The translations under genes and the position numbers were made by a program. A stretch of 64,000 bases of DNA from Syncephalis plumigaleata (Eukaryota > Zoopagomycota > Zoopagomycetes > Zoopagales > Piptocephalidaceae): the NCBI GenBank assembly GCA_025201365.1, contig JAIXMF010000002.1:1488001-1552000 (forward strand). Direction: 5' to 3'. How positions within the stretch are numbered: position 1 is the first letter of the stretch; each line of letters starts with the position of its first letter. A model generated the notes under the pieces. That model searched no databases. It had not been told where the DNA came from and worked only from the letters and a program-made list of their open reading frames with translations. Of this stretch, positions 24,000 to 35,876 are shown in pieces.

Positions 24000-26205
24000 T
24001 TACCATTTGTAATTGATATTGGCCCGCTTGGCATCGCGCGGGTAGTTGGTGCGAGTTGGAGTGGATGGCATGTGTCGGTTGCGCTTGCGGGGTTGCTGTG
24101 CTGAAGCAGGTTGGCTTGTCTCTTCCGCCGCTAGCTCAGCAAGCCACGAGCAAGCCAGCGCATCATCCACGGTATATCGCTCGTTGGCATTTACCTTAAG
24201 TAAATGGCAAATGAGCTCCATACCTAATCAATAGTTAGCAAATATAAATCCATAATAATTGTTTTACTTACACTCGTTGGTGACTTGCCCATTTTGATTA
24301 GAACCGCCAACATTCATTGCTAGAATGTTGCGGAACTGCTCGTAAATTCTGTGAGGCTGTATATATGGTAGTCTTCCTAATAATGGCATTGGTATTAGTA
24401 TGAGTAAGTTGTAATTATCTAGTCACTTACCAAACAGCATCTCAAATAGTATTATGCCAAGGCTCCACATATCGGAGGCCTTGCCATACCCCTTCTTCAT
24501 TAATGATGGCAATTCTAGAAAGTGTGCCAACTTTCGCTCCATGGCTTTGAACTCTGCCGCAATGACACGCCATTCTAAGCCGTACGTTGCGAACACCTCT
24601 GGCGCCATATAAGCCTTTGTGCCACCGAACTCAGTTATGAGCGATGTCGGTGGCACGAGTTCCTTGGTCAACCCAAAGTCGGCGTAGACCGCCGTGGGCG
24701 ACTGACTGAACTCCAACAACAAGATGTTGTCAGGCTATAAAGAACACTGTTAGTCGTGATATGATGTACCGCTAATAAATTAATACTTACCTTAATGTCT
24801 GGTGGTGCAATAGTGTTAGTAGTAAATGATATGTCAATAACAGTATTAGGAATTCATCAGTATAGCTTACCTCTGTGCACCATGTCATTGTCGTGCATGA
24901 TCTAATAAATAATTAGTATTCTATCGTGATATTAGTGATAATGCAACTTACCTTGATGCCTTTTAGTAGTTGCTTGAATATTTTCTTCGCACATTCTTCT
25001 GGGATCATTCCATGAAGGCGAATGTAGCGGCCCAGATCCCCCAGGCATGTTGTAGTATAACGTACATGCCACGGAAGGTAGTATGTGAAGCAGCTAGCTG
25101 GATAAAGTGGGGGCGGCCGCGTAGCCCTTGGAGCATGCTCACCTCTTGGAGCGCTATATTTTTGTGTTCACCAAGTAAAGAGAACTTGATCGCAACACGC
25201 TTACGCGTAGCGCGATTCATGCCCAGGTAGACTGAGCCATATGCTCCCCTATGTAATTAACGTTAGTTAGCTTTTCGCCAATATTAGCATTCGGAAACTA
25301 CTTACTCTCCCAGTTTCTTCTCAGTCATAATGTATTCCTTGTCCACTAACTATAATACAGCATTCGTTATTATCGTTATCTTCAGGTTGTCATACAACTT
25401 ACCTCATTGTATTTCTTATCATTACTGTTGTCCTTGACAGTCGTCGATTGCAACTTGTGCACAACGAACTTAGCTATTAATACAGGTATGGTTAATGATG
25501 GCCGTAGATTGTATTAGCCGTTTACTTACTTGCACAACCGGTAATGATGATATGGAAGCCTTCTGAAAACTGTTCTTGGCGGTCAACGTCTACTTTAACT
25601 CCTTCGACTACATATCGTATAAGTCATTGTGTATTGGGTGGTGTGGGTAACTTACCTTTTACAGATGGGAGCTTCTTGTTCTAGTTCTGGTGTTAGTGCT
25701 AGTAATAAACGCTTTAGTATGCTACCTACCTTAAACGTAATGTCCTCGTTGGTCTAAAGTGTAATTTATCAATGTATACTATAGTTAGCGATATACTTGT
25801 GAAGCAGCTATTGTCGGCTTACCACTGCCAGCTCAAAGTAGACGCCCGGCAAGTTATTTATCTTGAGCGGGTAATCACTATTTAAAACGGAGATATCATT
25901 AGTATATACGGGGCTTTAACGGTATAGTAGGACTTACCACAGCGTATTGTCGGACCCAATGCGGAGTGTCTGACCTGGCGGCAATGTACGTTCTATGGGT
26001 TCTATGTACTTATTAGTAGTTACTCGTATAAACATTAGCGGTACATACCTGTGGCCTCAGCGTCGATAATCTCCAGCCACCAGACCATGTCCTCCTTCTC
26101 CTCTTCACACAGTGTATCCCAGCATTTTGGTAAATTTATATACAGCTTATCGCTCATGCGGGATGGAGATAGACTTGCACTTGCGGTGGATGTAGAAGCA
26201 GACAT
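24000..26205 (-). CDS. FHA-like domain Ser/Thr protein kinase, copy 2 (frame-broken as assembled)
   Basis: Same exon layout as the gene at 7326-9532, including the 8-nt microexon (24791-24798) and the same stop (TGG TAA, 24000). Relative to copy 1 I find only three differences in the coding body. A C-run is one base shorter near 25,036-25,041 (five C against six), which shifts the frame in the exon encoding AWGDLGRYIRLHG. There is also an Ile-to-Met change (LGINR to LGMNR) and one silent change beside it. If the homopolymer change is real, the product ends soon after kinase subdomain V; if it is a sequencing error, both copies are intact. Confidence 0.75.
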
Positions 26206-28798
26206 ATTTGAGAGTGGTAGTAGCGTGAAACGTTAATTCGTTTAGTAAAAAGATAGCAGTTTGCTAGAAGCAAAAAGAAAACGAAAGAAGTTATTTCGTC
26301 ATAGAGGAAGTGGATGAGTCAGGCAGATGAGATGGAGTGGATCGAATAGATGAAATGAGATGGAGTGGATCGGATAGATGAAATGAGACGGAAGCGCCGG
26401 ATAGACGAGATCGATCATTGGGCCGCTATGTCTCACTTCTCGGCCAATGATCTTGTAGTCCTCACAGAGTTAAGCTGCTATTCATGTTGTGAGCGCTATA
26501 ATCACGTGAAGCCGCTACTACGTGGCAATTGCGTGCAAATGATTAGCTTGTTCACTATGAGTGCTTTTCTCGCTAAGTTCTAGTGTCACTTATTTTATTA
26601 TGCTTAGTTAATAAGGACAGGTATATCGCACGGGCCATGCACGCTTATGTACGTATTGCAACAACGTGTGTGCTATTACTCCTATTTCCATACTGGTTTT
26701 TTCTAGTACGCTGTAATCACGGCATTGCACACCCAACTGGGGGAACGCAGCTTAGGTCGTTTGACCCTCTAAATCCGAGGACAAATAGCTATCCGTATCA
26801 CTGAAACCTATCTTACTAAATAGGAAGGCCTTATCGTCTCTTTGATATCCTGTGCTGATTAGCCAATGACAGAAGCACTCATAACAGGTCAGTACACCCT
26901 TCATCGATAAGGACTAAATATCATATCACATAGCTACTACAGCCGCTTCTCTTTCTCTTTCTCTTTCTCTTTACTCTTCATTCTTCATTCCTTACTTTCC
27001 CTTTCACTTTCTTTGTTTAAACATACACATAGCGAAATAGGTCAGTGCTCTGTAAACTGTTTGCGTGTAGCGTAGCGCTGAATGCTGTAATGAGCGTAGT
27101 TGACTTTTTCAACTCAGTGCAATGTCGGTACCTGTAACGGGTGTCGGTGTTCTACGCTACTCACTTGCGGACATTCGTATATTGGTATAATATGAAGCTA
27201 CTGCAAAGCAGATGGTGAAATTGAATAAGACATACCCAGGCTTTAACTTAGTTTAGGATTCCTGGTCTTAAACAAAGTCAGCACTGCTTCTACAGGTCAT
27301 TCAGTTGTTAATGTAGCTGGGTAGCCTCTCTATTATATGACTATTATGGAATGTATTGGTTTGCAAATGCTTAAGCATAGAGCTTTATTCTATACTGATA
27401 TGTGTTTAGGTCAATTTGCCATCATAATATCATTTAAGCTATGTTTTGCCGTGATATTTGATCATCATGTTGCTGCTTTCTCTGGAGAAGGGGCTTAGTT
27501 TACTTGATATTATGGTGACTGACACTATTTAATGATATGTTTCAGTGTGTGTTTAATCGTTCTTTATTCGCGCTATCCTATTCAAACTGTAACATATCCA
27601 TGTATTTCTATTCATTCTTCCTTGTACCATTCTATTCCAATACTGTTTTAATCCAACATATGTTTGCTTATTTCCAATACTTAATGTCTACGCTATTATA
27701 TTTTATTGCTGTTTTTGCTCTATAATGCCTCTATGTATTTCTATTTCCTCCGCTTACATTATTTTATAATGTTTGCTTATACATCAAAACCCTCTCTTTG
27801 CATCATCCCAATCCTTTTTTTATTATGTTATGTCCTATTAGCACAGATACATTTGTATAAATGTGCTAATTCACTGATCCCTCGTATGCGCTCGGTTGAT
27901 ATACCATGAACCGCTACGGAGCGGCAACATTGGCAGTGGTGGTGATTGGCTGGCCACCGATGCCATTCATACTGCCAATGAGGTGCATGGCCATTTGCAA
28001 TGAATGGTCCATATGCCAGTCCCGTAGTGTTTACTGCTGAATGTTATCACACAGCATTCGGCAGTATAGTGGTATATTGTCGCAAGGCTCTCCAACCGTT
28101 CAGCATAGTATACACGATCCATCTACCTTGGCACGGTGGCGGCGGTATACGGATATGATGGGGACATAACATATCTTAACACTTTATTACAACTCATTCA
28201 TTCATTCATTAATAGTTATTAATCACAAGTAAGTTCATTTATTACGATATACTAACAATATTACAATTAGAATACTTAAACGTCAATGATATTGGCTGCA
28301 TACTATTTTCATTCTATTCGGTAAGTTGACATTTCTATTCATTGCTAATACAAGAGACGACATCCAGACAATATGCACTAATTCCCATTCTAAATGTCAA
28401 TCAACTAATATTCAACAATAACGACGACATACCGGAATAATCAACCATGCTAATGCTTATTGCCAACACTCATTGTCATCCATCATTGACAAGTATCCAC
28501 TAGCAATATTAATAAACATGAATCAATTTGATATATATCGACGTGTCATTATTGTATACAATTTGCATTACTTCTCATTCTATTCTATACTCTCCTATCC
28601 CATTATTACTTCATTACCTTCTACTTGCCAGATCGACATTGTATTCTAGCCTACTCGTTCTTCTCTTTCATCCAGCATCAATCATTCCATACACTCATTC
28701 CATTCTACATTACTCATTCTACTATTCTGGCATTTTCATCAGTAATGCAAGTCATTTATTCCATTCTACACTCATTATACACATAACAATAAAGACAA
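26206..28798. other. Upstream and distal flank of kinase copy B
   Basis: Counterpart of 9533-12116. It has the CCAAT dyad (26414-26452), a plus-strand open frame of about 72 codons (26365-26583), a CT tract with one extra CTTTCT unit, and the CCGCTACGGAGCGG hairpin near 27,910. No recognised gene. Confidence 0.5.
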
Positions 28799-28799
28799 G

Positions 28800-29519
28800 C
28801 TGTCCATTGCTTGCGCATTCTAATACAGCGTAGACACAGGTTTTATTATGATATACTTGCTATGATATTCTTGCCAATGCTTTTACGCAATAAACATCCA
28901 TCTTTACAATAACTATATGTTGATTCTTCGAGCAATCATTGTTCTACATTGATGCAAATGGTGTATGTCATAGATGAATCTATACTAGATGATTAGTCTT
29001 GCTGGGTTTGACGATGACTGAATCGGTTAGTCCACTCACTGACCGAGAATAATATCCGACTCCATTCTAATTACCGAATGCTTGCTGCGGTGTGTCAGCC
29101 ATGTGATATGCCCAGTTTAATCTATTGATTGAGATGACAACTGTCCATACTCATATAGAAATGCCGTCAATGGTAATAATCGAGTGTTCGCTATGTTGGC
29201 AGTAATCAATATAGTGTAGATTGCATAATAGTAGTATCGCGTGTAGTAATATCTATATTTGATCATATCATATGGATGTTTATAGACTGATTATGATAAT
29301 GGTGATAATGATGATGGTATCATTAGTAGCAATAATTGCTAGCTGATCAGTCTATTCCATTCAACTAATAGTGAATATCGTACACGAGTACTATTTGATA
29401 AAGTAACAGTTTATAATTGGTATGTGTCTAACAACTAGATTCCATGTATTCATGATGATCGAATGAATCAGGTCGTTATTCAATAGGCTTGCTAGGACAC
29501 CATCGATGGGATGCTGCTA
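28800..29519. other. Spacer before tRNA-synthetase remnant
   Basis: About 720 bp of unique AT-rich sequence. No coding exon or RNA gene recognised. Confidence 0.45.
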
Positions 29520-30745
29520 TTAGTTACATGAATGCATAACAGTAGTAATGACGTGTCCCTTGTTATTGTTCACAACAAGTTGGCATCGATTGCATAGACA
29601 TTCCGATTGATCAGATCGATAGCTCCAACATCTAGGACATTTATGTCGCGGTGATAAGCGTAGAACCATTTGACCAGATGCACCGTTCATAGTGTCTATT
29701 ACGTTGTCGGTCAATAGCCATTATCACGGTACATTCATACTGCATACTTCATATTTACTTGGTAATGATATCGTTTCACTAGTAAGGACAGTGTCATTTC
29801 TCGCGGTTAATGTCGACTGTGCAGCAACATTAACCGATGCGCATAAGAACAGTTCAGGTAGCTGTGATGCTAATGCGTATTGCTTAATAAAATATATACA
29901 ACCAATATCACTATCGCTATTGTTATTATTATCGTCTTACCGTATTTCTGTAGCAGTTGGCCTAGTGGAAACATTGCATTGTCTTCTAGTTCTAGTGTCA
30001 GATCGATTTGCGCGCTTGTCTTGATCCCCCTGTCAGTCAATGAGATTTGTAAATAAATCATTTGGTATACTGCAGATAGCACTTACTTGGCCTGTCGCAC
30101 CTTCTCGACTAGCTGGTAGTACTGACTACGAAGGTGTCGTAGCACTGTCCAGTCTTGCTTCAAAGCAATATTATGCCAACGACCATCCTATTCATTGCCA
30201 ATGCTCAAGTGTTAGACCACACGTAGCTCAGTAATTGCAAGTGTTTACCAGAGATATCCATCCCGACTGGAATACGCTATCAAGTGGTGTTGACCAACTC
30301 GACGAGGAGAAAAGCTGAATCTCCTCGGCTAAATGACAAGTAATTGGTGCGAGTGTGCGTGTGTACACCTCAATTATCTATGCGGCATTCCTTGCTTAGC
30401 TACAATTGCATACCAAGTATCAATGGCTTCTTACGCGGTATACGGCAGTCTGTGCTGATATTTGTGCCAACGATAATTTGTCGCCAGCGTAAAGCCGCTC
30501 CTTGATAGATTCAAAGTAGAACGCCGATAACTGTGAGTTGGTAAAGCGATTCAATTCATGAATAACTGCAATAAACAAGGCAAATATTAGTTCTACCGTT
30601 GCGTATGCTGTTCACACTTCGTATTGACAACCTTTATTGAACGAGAATAATTCATAGGCATTGCTAATTAACGTGGCAGAACAATGTAGTTCATGTAAAA
30701 TGTATTGGTCAATCAAGTAACGATGAGAATGCAAATAGGTTGACG
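29520..30745 (-). pseudogene. C-terminal third of isoleucyl-tRNA synthetase (mitochondrial/bacterial type), 5'-truncated
   Basis: About seven consecutive exons encode only the anticodon-binding and zinc-finger part. In order: YLIDQYILHELHCSATLIS NAYELFSFNK; VIHELNRFTNSQLSAFYF ESIKERLYAGD and ISAQTAVYRV; YTRTLAPITCHLAEEIQLFS; RWHNIALKQDWTVLRHLR and VEKVRQAK; LTLELEDNAMFPLGQLLQKY; and the terminal KCPRCWSYRS..CLCNRC zinc finger. Such a finger is typical of bacterial and mitochondrial IleRS (IARS2). No HIGH or KMSKS catalytic region follows upstream; instead the purine-rich repeat begins at about 30,765. The exons themselves look unbroken, so truncation was recent, or an assembly or duplication junction lies at 30,745. 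It cannot encode a working synthetase by itself. Confidence 0.8.
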
Positions 30746-30764
30746 TGATCAATATCCATTATTG

Positions 30765-31445
30765 CATAGAGGTAGCAACGAGTGAACAAATATAATACAC
30801 GATAAACAATGTAATAAACAGGCAGTAACTAGTAGAATGACTGACTTGTCACGAAGGAGCAAGGAATGAGCAAGGAAGGGTGCATGAACACGTATGTCAG
30901 TTTATTGGAAGAAGCAGTGTATGCTTGTAGGCAGATAGAGTATGTAGATGGAAATAAACAAATAAAAATACATATAAAAGCATGACGTAATAGTGGCATA
31001 CAAACAGATGACGGAAAAGAGTGGTAAAAGTGAAAGGTACATATTACAACGAGAACAGTGAACGCTTAAACATGATAAATAAGCAGGACAGTGATAGAAA
31101 ACAAAGGACTAGAACGAGCAATAAACAAGGCTTATGGATATAGTAATAATAACGACAAGTGAGCATATAGATAGGTTAGAGCAAGAGGAAAACAAAGAGA
31201 TAAATAAACGTCATAGAGATAGTATGGCAGAATAGCTGCTATTGGGAATGTGTATGCTAAAGTGAAAGAGGAAGTAAGTGGAATGTGAATAACACGAAGA
31301 AGACGCGTATTACTGAGAAAGTAAATAGGTAAATAAAAGGAAAGGAATAACTAGCATATAATGAAGAGGAAGTGGACGCATGTCGTTGAATGACAAGTGG
31401 AATGTAGTTAATACTAAGAAGACAGTATTGGTAAAGAAGTAAAGG
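30765..31445. repeat. Purine-rich strand-asymmetric repeat, copy 3
   Basis: Aligns with 6044-6710 (GTAGCAACGAGTGAAC, GACTTGTCACGAAGGAGC, TAGTATGGCAGAATAGCTG) at about 90 percent by eye. It is not followed by a kinase copy; similarity ends near 31,445. Confidence 0.8.
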
Positions 31446-32429
31446 GAAGTAACAATGAAGTTGGTACTTAGATTGCGCTTGACTGACTTGATATCAATGA
31501 TCATACAATTCGCTCCTCATACTTTTCAGTAGCAAATCTCCCGCTTCCTTCTTCCGCCACGTGATTCCAGCCAATCAAGGGTCAGATCGGAAATCTATAT
31601 AGATCTCACCGTAACCCTCTCATTATCGGCCGTAACTCATCTTTATGATAAGAAATGGTTCTGCTTCTCATTATAAATAAATAATCAATATCTCAATTTG
31701 CCTTGCAACGGTTCTCGGCAATCTACGGGTACTAAGTGAGCTAGTAAATCTTGTATTAACTTAGTAAAGATGCACTATTAATGACTTTCACCTACTCAAG
31801 TACCTATTCTCTTTCCTTAGCTTTTAGTTATATAAACGCATACGCATTATTATTCGAAATAAAACAATTAACATTGAAACACATAAAATACTTTAGCTAT
31901 CCTAGTATTATCTTTATTGTATTGTTTAGTAAGAACTTTTGAATCTTTCAGTAACATTATTTCTGGCTAACGCATTTACCGCGTTACAATTAATACATTG
32001 CCATTTCTATATGCTGTATAAAATAACAGCAATATGCCATTTGTAATACTTTATTATCTCATCGTTACTTGCTTCAACTAAGATCTACGTAAGCATCGCA
32101 ACTTGAAAAACATATTGACATGTTTTTCGTACAAGTGCGGTAGTAGCCACTGCTGACTAAATCACCTGATCTTAGTAATTTGGTTCATTTCATTTATGAT
32201 TCAGCTGAATCAGCTTCGTGTATTACTAACCATTCTACACTGAAGTTGACTTGGAAAACAGATGACAAATTCAACTCACCGCACACTTGACTAATCTACG
32301 CCTCGACACAAAATCTATAAATGAAGAGCAAACGTAACACTTTGCCTCGTCACTTTATCCAAAACAACACGCTTCTACTTCCACAACCGTAACTAATAAC
32401 AAACGTTATAGCATACGGTTATTTGTTAT
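31446..32429. other. Unique spacer and pirin promoter
   Basis: No gene recognised. It includes an inverted-CCAAT-type element (CAGCCAATCAAGG, about 31,570) and a TATAAA at 32316-32321, 109 bp before the upstream pirin ATG. Confidence 0.45.
32316..32321 (+). promoter_or_regulatory. TATA box upstream of pirin
   Basis: CTATAAATGAAGAGC context, 109 bp before ATG 32430. The secreted kinase gene has a very similar CTATAAATGAGCAGCC at 35766. Confidence 0.4.
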
Positions 32430-33720
32430 ATGCTATCTATTCTGGCCTCATTACTGACTAGTTCATATACGTTAGCCTTACTCGTCGTATTCGTTGCTAT
32501 TTTCTACTTTCAACAACAGCCCGAATTATATTCAAGTTTGAACCAACCTTCCAACATGAGTGCTGCCGCTACATTCCGTTCTATTGCCAAAGTGGTCGCT
32601 AACCGGGAAATGGCCGAAGGCATGGGAGCTCGAGTTCGTCGCAGTATTGGCACAGCCGAAGTGCGTCGACTTGACCCATTCCTTCTTCTGGACCACTTCA
32701 CCATCAAGCCACCTGCAGGCTTCCCGGACCATCCACATCGTGGCTTTGAGACTGTAACCTACGTTCTTAAAGGTAGGTTTCTATAATGGATTCTTTAGAA
32801 AGCACTGTTTAACATAGTACTATTATCATTATTATAGGAGCAGTTGAACATGAGGATTTCGCGGGACATCGTGGTCGTATTGGACCAGGGTAAGTATAAT
32901 ATAACTCATTATAACTGCAATATTTACTTACTTGAACAATAAATATAGCGATCTACAATGGATGACTGCAGGACGCGGTATTGTTCATGCCGAGATGCCT
33001 GCTGTACAGGAGGAATCGGTCGGTCTTCAGCTATGGATTAATTTACCTGCCGATCAGAAAATGTGTGAGCCAGCTTATCAGGAAATGCTAGACAAGGAAG
33101 TACCACGTGCCTCACCATTAGGCGAGGATGGCGGTGCTGAGGTGAAGGTTATCGCTGGCGAACAGTTTGGTGTACATAGTAGAGTACGAACCCGTACCCC
33201 TATCCTTTATGTGGATGTTAAATTGGAGGCAGGCAAGGAATTGGAGCATGTAAGTAGTAGAATGCGTGATAGCAACCTATGAAGTATAACTAATTATTAT
33301 TATTGTTAAAATACATAGACGATACCCGCCTCTTACAACGGTCTTATTTACATTCTAGAAGGTAGTGGTGAATTCGGTAGTGGAAACACGAAATCGACCC
33401 CTTATCATACGCTACTACTAAGCCATGACGGTAATCGGATGAAGGTCAAAGCGGGCGATGATAAGCCACTGCACTACCTGCTTATTGCCGGTGAACCACT
33501 TAATGTAAGTCCCCGTTTGTGACGATGAAAAGGAAGTTGAATAGCGTAGATTAGACTGACACTCGTGCTATTACGTTTATAGGAACCAGTAGTACAACAC
33601 GGTCCATTTGTAATGACAGATGAGGAGGGCATTACCAATACGATGCTTGATTATCAAACGAACAGCAATGGATTTGAACGTGCACGTAAATGGCGATCAG
33701 AGATTAGTGGTCGTCATTAG
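32430..33720 (+). CDS. Pirin (cupin-fold Fe-binding protein) with N-terminal membrane segment
   Basis: Five exons (32430-32772, 32838-32889, 32949-33249, 33319-33504, 33583-33720). Pirins are double-cupin non-haem iron proteins acting as transcription co-regulators or quercetinases. The metal site is intact: HPHRGFETVTY (His101, His103) and GRGIVHAEMP (His145, Glu147). The second cupin (YNGLIYILEGSGEFG) and the ending SNGFERARKWRSEISGRH are typical. The first ATG gives a hydrophobic segment, TLALLVVFVAIFYF, at about residues 14-27, absent from ordinary pirins. A second Met (residue 43, MSAAATFRS) would start a normal cytosolic/nuclear pirin, so two forms are possible. The inverted-repeat arm begins about 37 bp after the stop. 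Confidence 0.95.
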
Positions 33721-33756
33721 GCACGGCAATGATTAATTGACATTATAGTGACTCGC

Positions 33757-35130
33757 ACAACTACCGGAATGTATTCCACTTTTCGCGATTATATCCATTA
33801 CTCCGTATAAGCTTAACCAATTCTATTCATTTATAATAAAGCTTGTTTCCATTTATCTAACGATATACAAATGATACTATGTTAATTAATAAAATATTTA
33901 TTCTCTATGCTTCAAAGATCATGACTGCATTCCGGCAGTTGTGAGGATAAAATCCAATTTCTAATTATCTTCTGATAATCTTGTTAATACCTTATTAATA
34001 ATGTGTAGAATTTTGTAATGAAATGTTAATAAATATATTGACTTTACTAATGCCTTTCATTATGATTTCCACTTTCCATTTGCTCCTCACTACGCTAACA
34101 CCACACTCTCTTATCGAATACACTCCCATACCTGTACTCCTCTTCTCAGTACTCGTTTGTTGTTCTCGGTCACCTTCACTATTCGTATATTCCTATTCCT
34201 ATTGTTGTTGTTGTTGTTGCTCTAGCAATAAGTCAACGTCACGTCATACGTTTACGCGTTCTATTCGTTCTCTCTATTGCCTTTACTTCTTTGCAGCTTG
34301 TGGTGCTTTCCTACGGACAACCACTGCAATTACACGTTATACGCACTTTATTCCGCTGCGTTTGCCTTCCACTCTATAACACTCATACACGATAAGGCTA
34401 CACTGTTTATTTGTATTCTATTCTGGTGCTTGTACCTGTGCACGATACTCCTGCTACTTGTTGACCCTCTCCCTTATTTATCAAACTACGATACTGCACT
34501 CTCGTCAGATCCGTACCATTTACTCGTATTCTATCACTGTATGTTCCTATGGAATACTCACACTGTTTGCTTACCAGTCTGTATGCGTATTGTCCTTAGT
34601 CTGTATTGACTACTAGGAGTAGCTTTATATGCATACAAGCAGGTTAGTCGACCAGGAATGTACTGCTATAGCTTCTCCTGGCAGTATACCACTTGGTAAA
34701 ACATATTGTTTGGTTAATACCGCTCACAGCAAACGCTGCTTCTTAATAGTTTATTGACAGCACTGCTTGTTGCTTGTACTGATAGCTCGTTCGTTTACTC
34801 GTCCACTACTCTATTCATACACTCGTATCTCAAGTGTTTATTTGTAATCTACACGGTAAGTGGTGTATACGCGGTATTCACTCTATTCACTAGCTGCTGC
34901 TACTGCTCCTCTTTCTTGTCCTGTCAACTCTGTTTGTTTGTTTGTTTATTTGTTTGTATTCTATAAGCATATGTGCTCATTCGCTCTATTCACTCCTACT
35001 GCTATCCATACTACTTGTCCTTCTGTTTCTATTCTCATTCAGCCAATAAACACCGTATCAACTTCATACATATCGCTGTATTCTCTACACTCTATTGAGC
35101 ATACTCTGCTTTCAACCAATACAACTAGCA
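33757..35130. repeat. Left arm of giant inverted repeat
   Basis: Reverse complement of about 37478-38851. It runs from CACAACTACCGGAATGTATT to TACTCTGCTTTCAA. By eye the arms are about 96-97 percent identical, with only scattered substitutions and a GTT-repeat length change. The arm includes the AATAAA poly(A) region of pirin and T/C-rich sequence. No transposase seen. Confidence 0.93.
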
Positions 35131-35876
35131 GCTACTACTACTGCTACTGCTATTCCTATCATTCATATTCAGTTATCAGCAGTATGCAGTCAACTAAAAT
35201 ATATCACTCATCCACTCACTGATGATGCATTAATATCGATGGATGTATATTTACCTGTGGTCATTGTAGTGAATTGTATAGCAAATCATCAAACAACACA
35301 ATAGATACTGATCATCTGACGTGATCGTGCGTGCATTGACATGAATACACTACTACTACCTAGTACTTGAATCATGAACTATAACTGAATGACAGCATAG
35401 CTTACAAGTAGAAACAATGGTTTAATGGTCATTGCCATCATAGCTGGAGTGTATTCAATGACTTGTCTATTATCTCGAATGCTCTAATGTTAACTAGTTT
35501 CATATCAATGCTTTATGTAGATCGAGCTATTGTTGAAACTAAAGCGAACTCCATTCCATTTCAACATCAATCATACACATTTCAATCGCAGCTGAATTCA
35601 ATACACTATTCTGGATTTACTCATGTTAGTTGTAATAGAAGCAGGACTATAAATGTCATCTAATATCTATAATTGGTAATCACACATGGTAAGCGATACC
35701 GTATTTTGTTTATTTTATATTTTGCTTAAACGATATTTTAACATCGTAGCCATTAACTTTTCACCTATAAATGAGCAGCCATTTGCCGTGAGCAAATAAA
35801 CAGCCCACTATCCTCCTCATTTACACGCACAACATAAATACATCCATTTCTTTTCTCTTAGATCGTAACGAACAAT
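35131..35876. other. Loop of inverted repeat, upstream of secreted kinase
   Basis: Unique sequence within the loop. TATAAA at 35766-35771 lies 111 bp before the kinase ATG. No other gene seen. Confidence 0.5.
35766..35771 (+). promoter_or_regulatory. TATA box of the secreted kinase-like gene
   Basis: TATAAA in the context ACCTATAAATGAGCAG, 111 bp upstream of ATG 35877, at the same spacing as other TATA boxes in this window. Confidence 0.45.

Larger units (their letters stand above)
23487..28799. repeat. Segmental duplication, copy B (carries FHA-like kinase 2)
   Basis: Second copy of the segment at 6812-12117, same orientation. The kinase body is nearly identical; the right-hand flank differs progressively, most strongly around 27,890-28,140. 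Confidence 0.9.
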
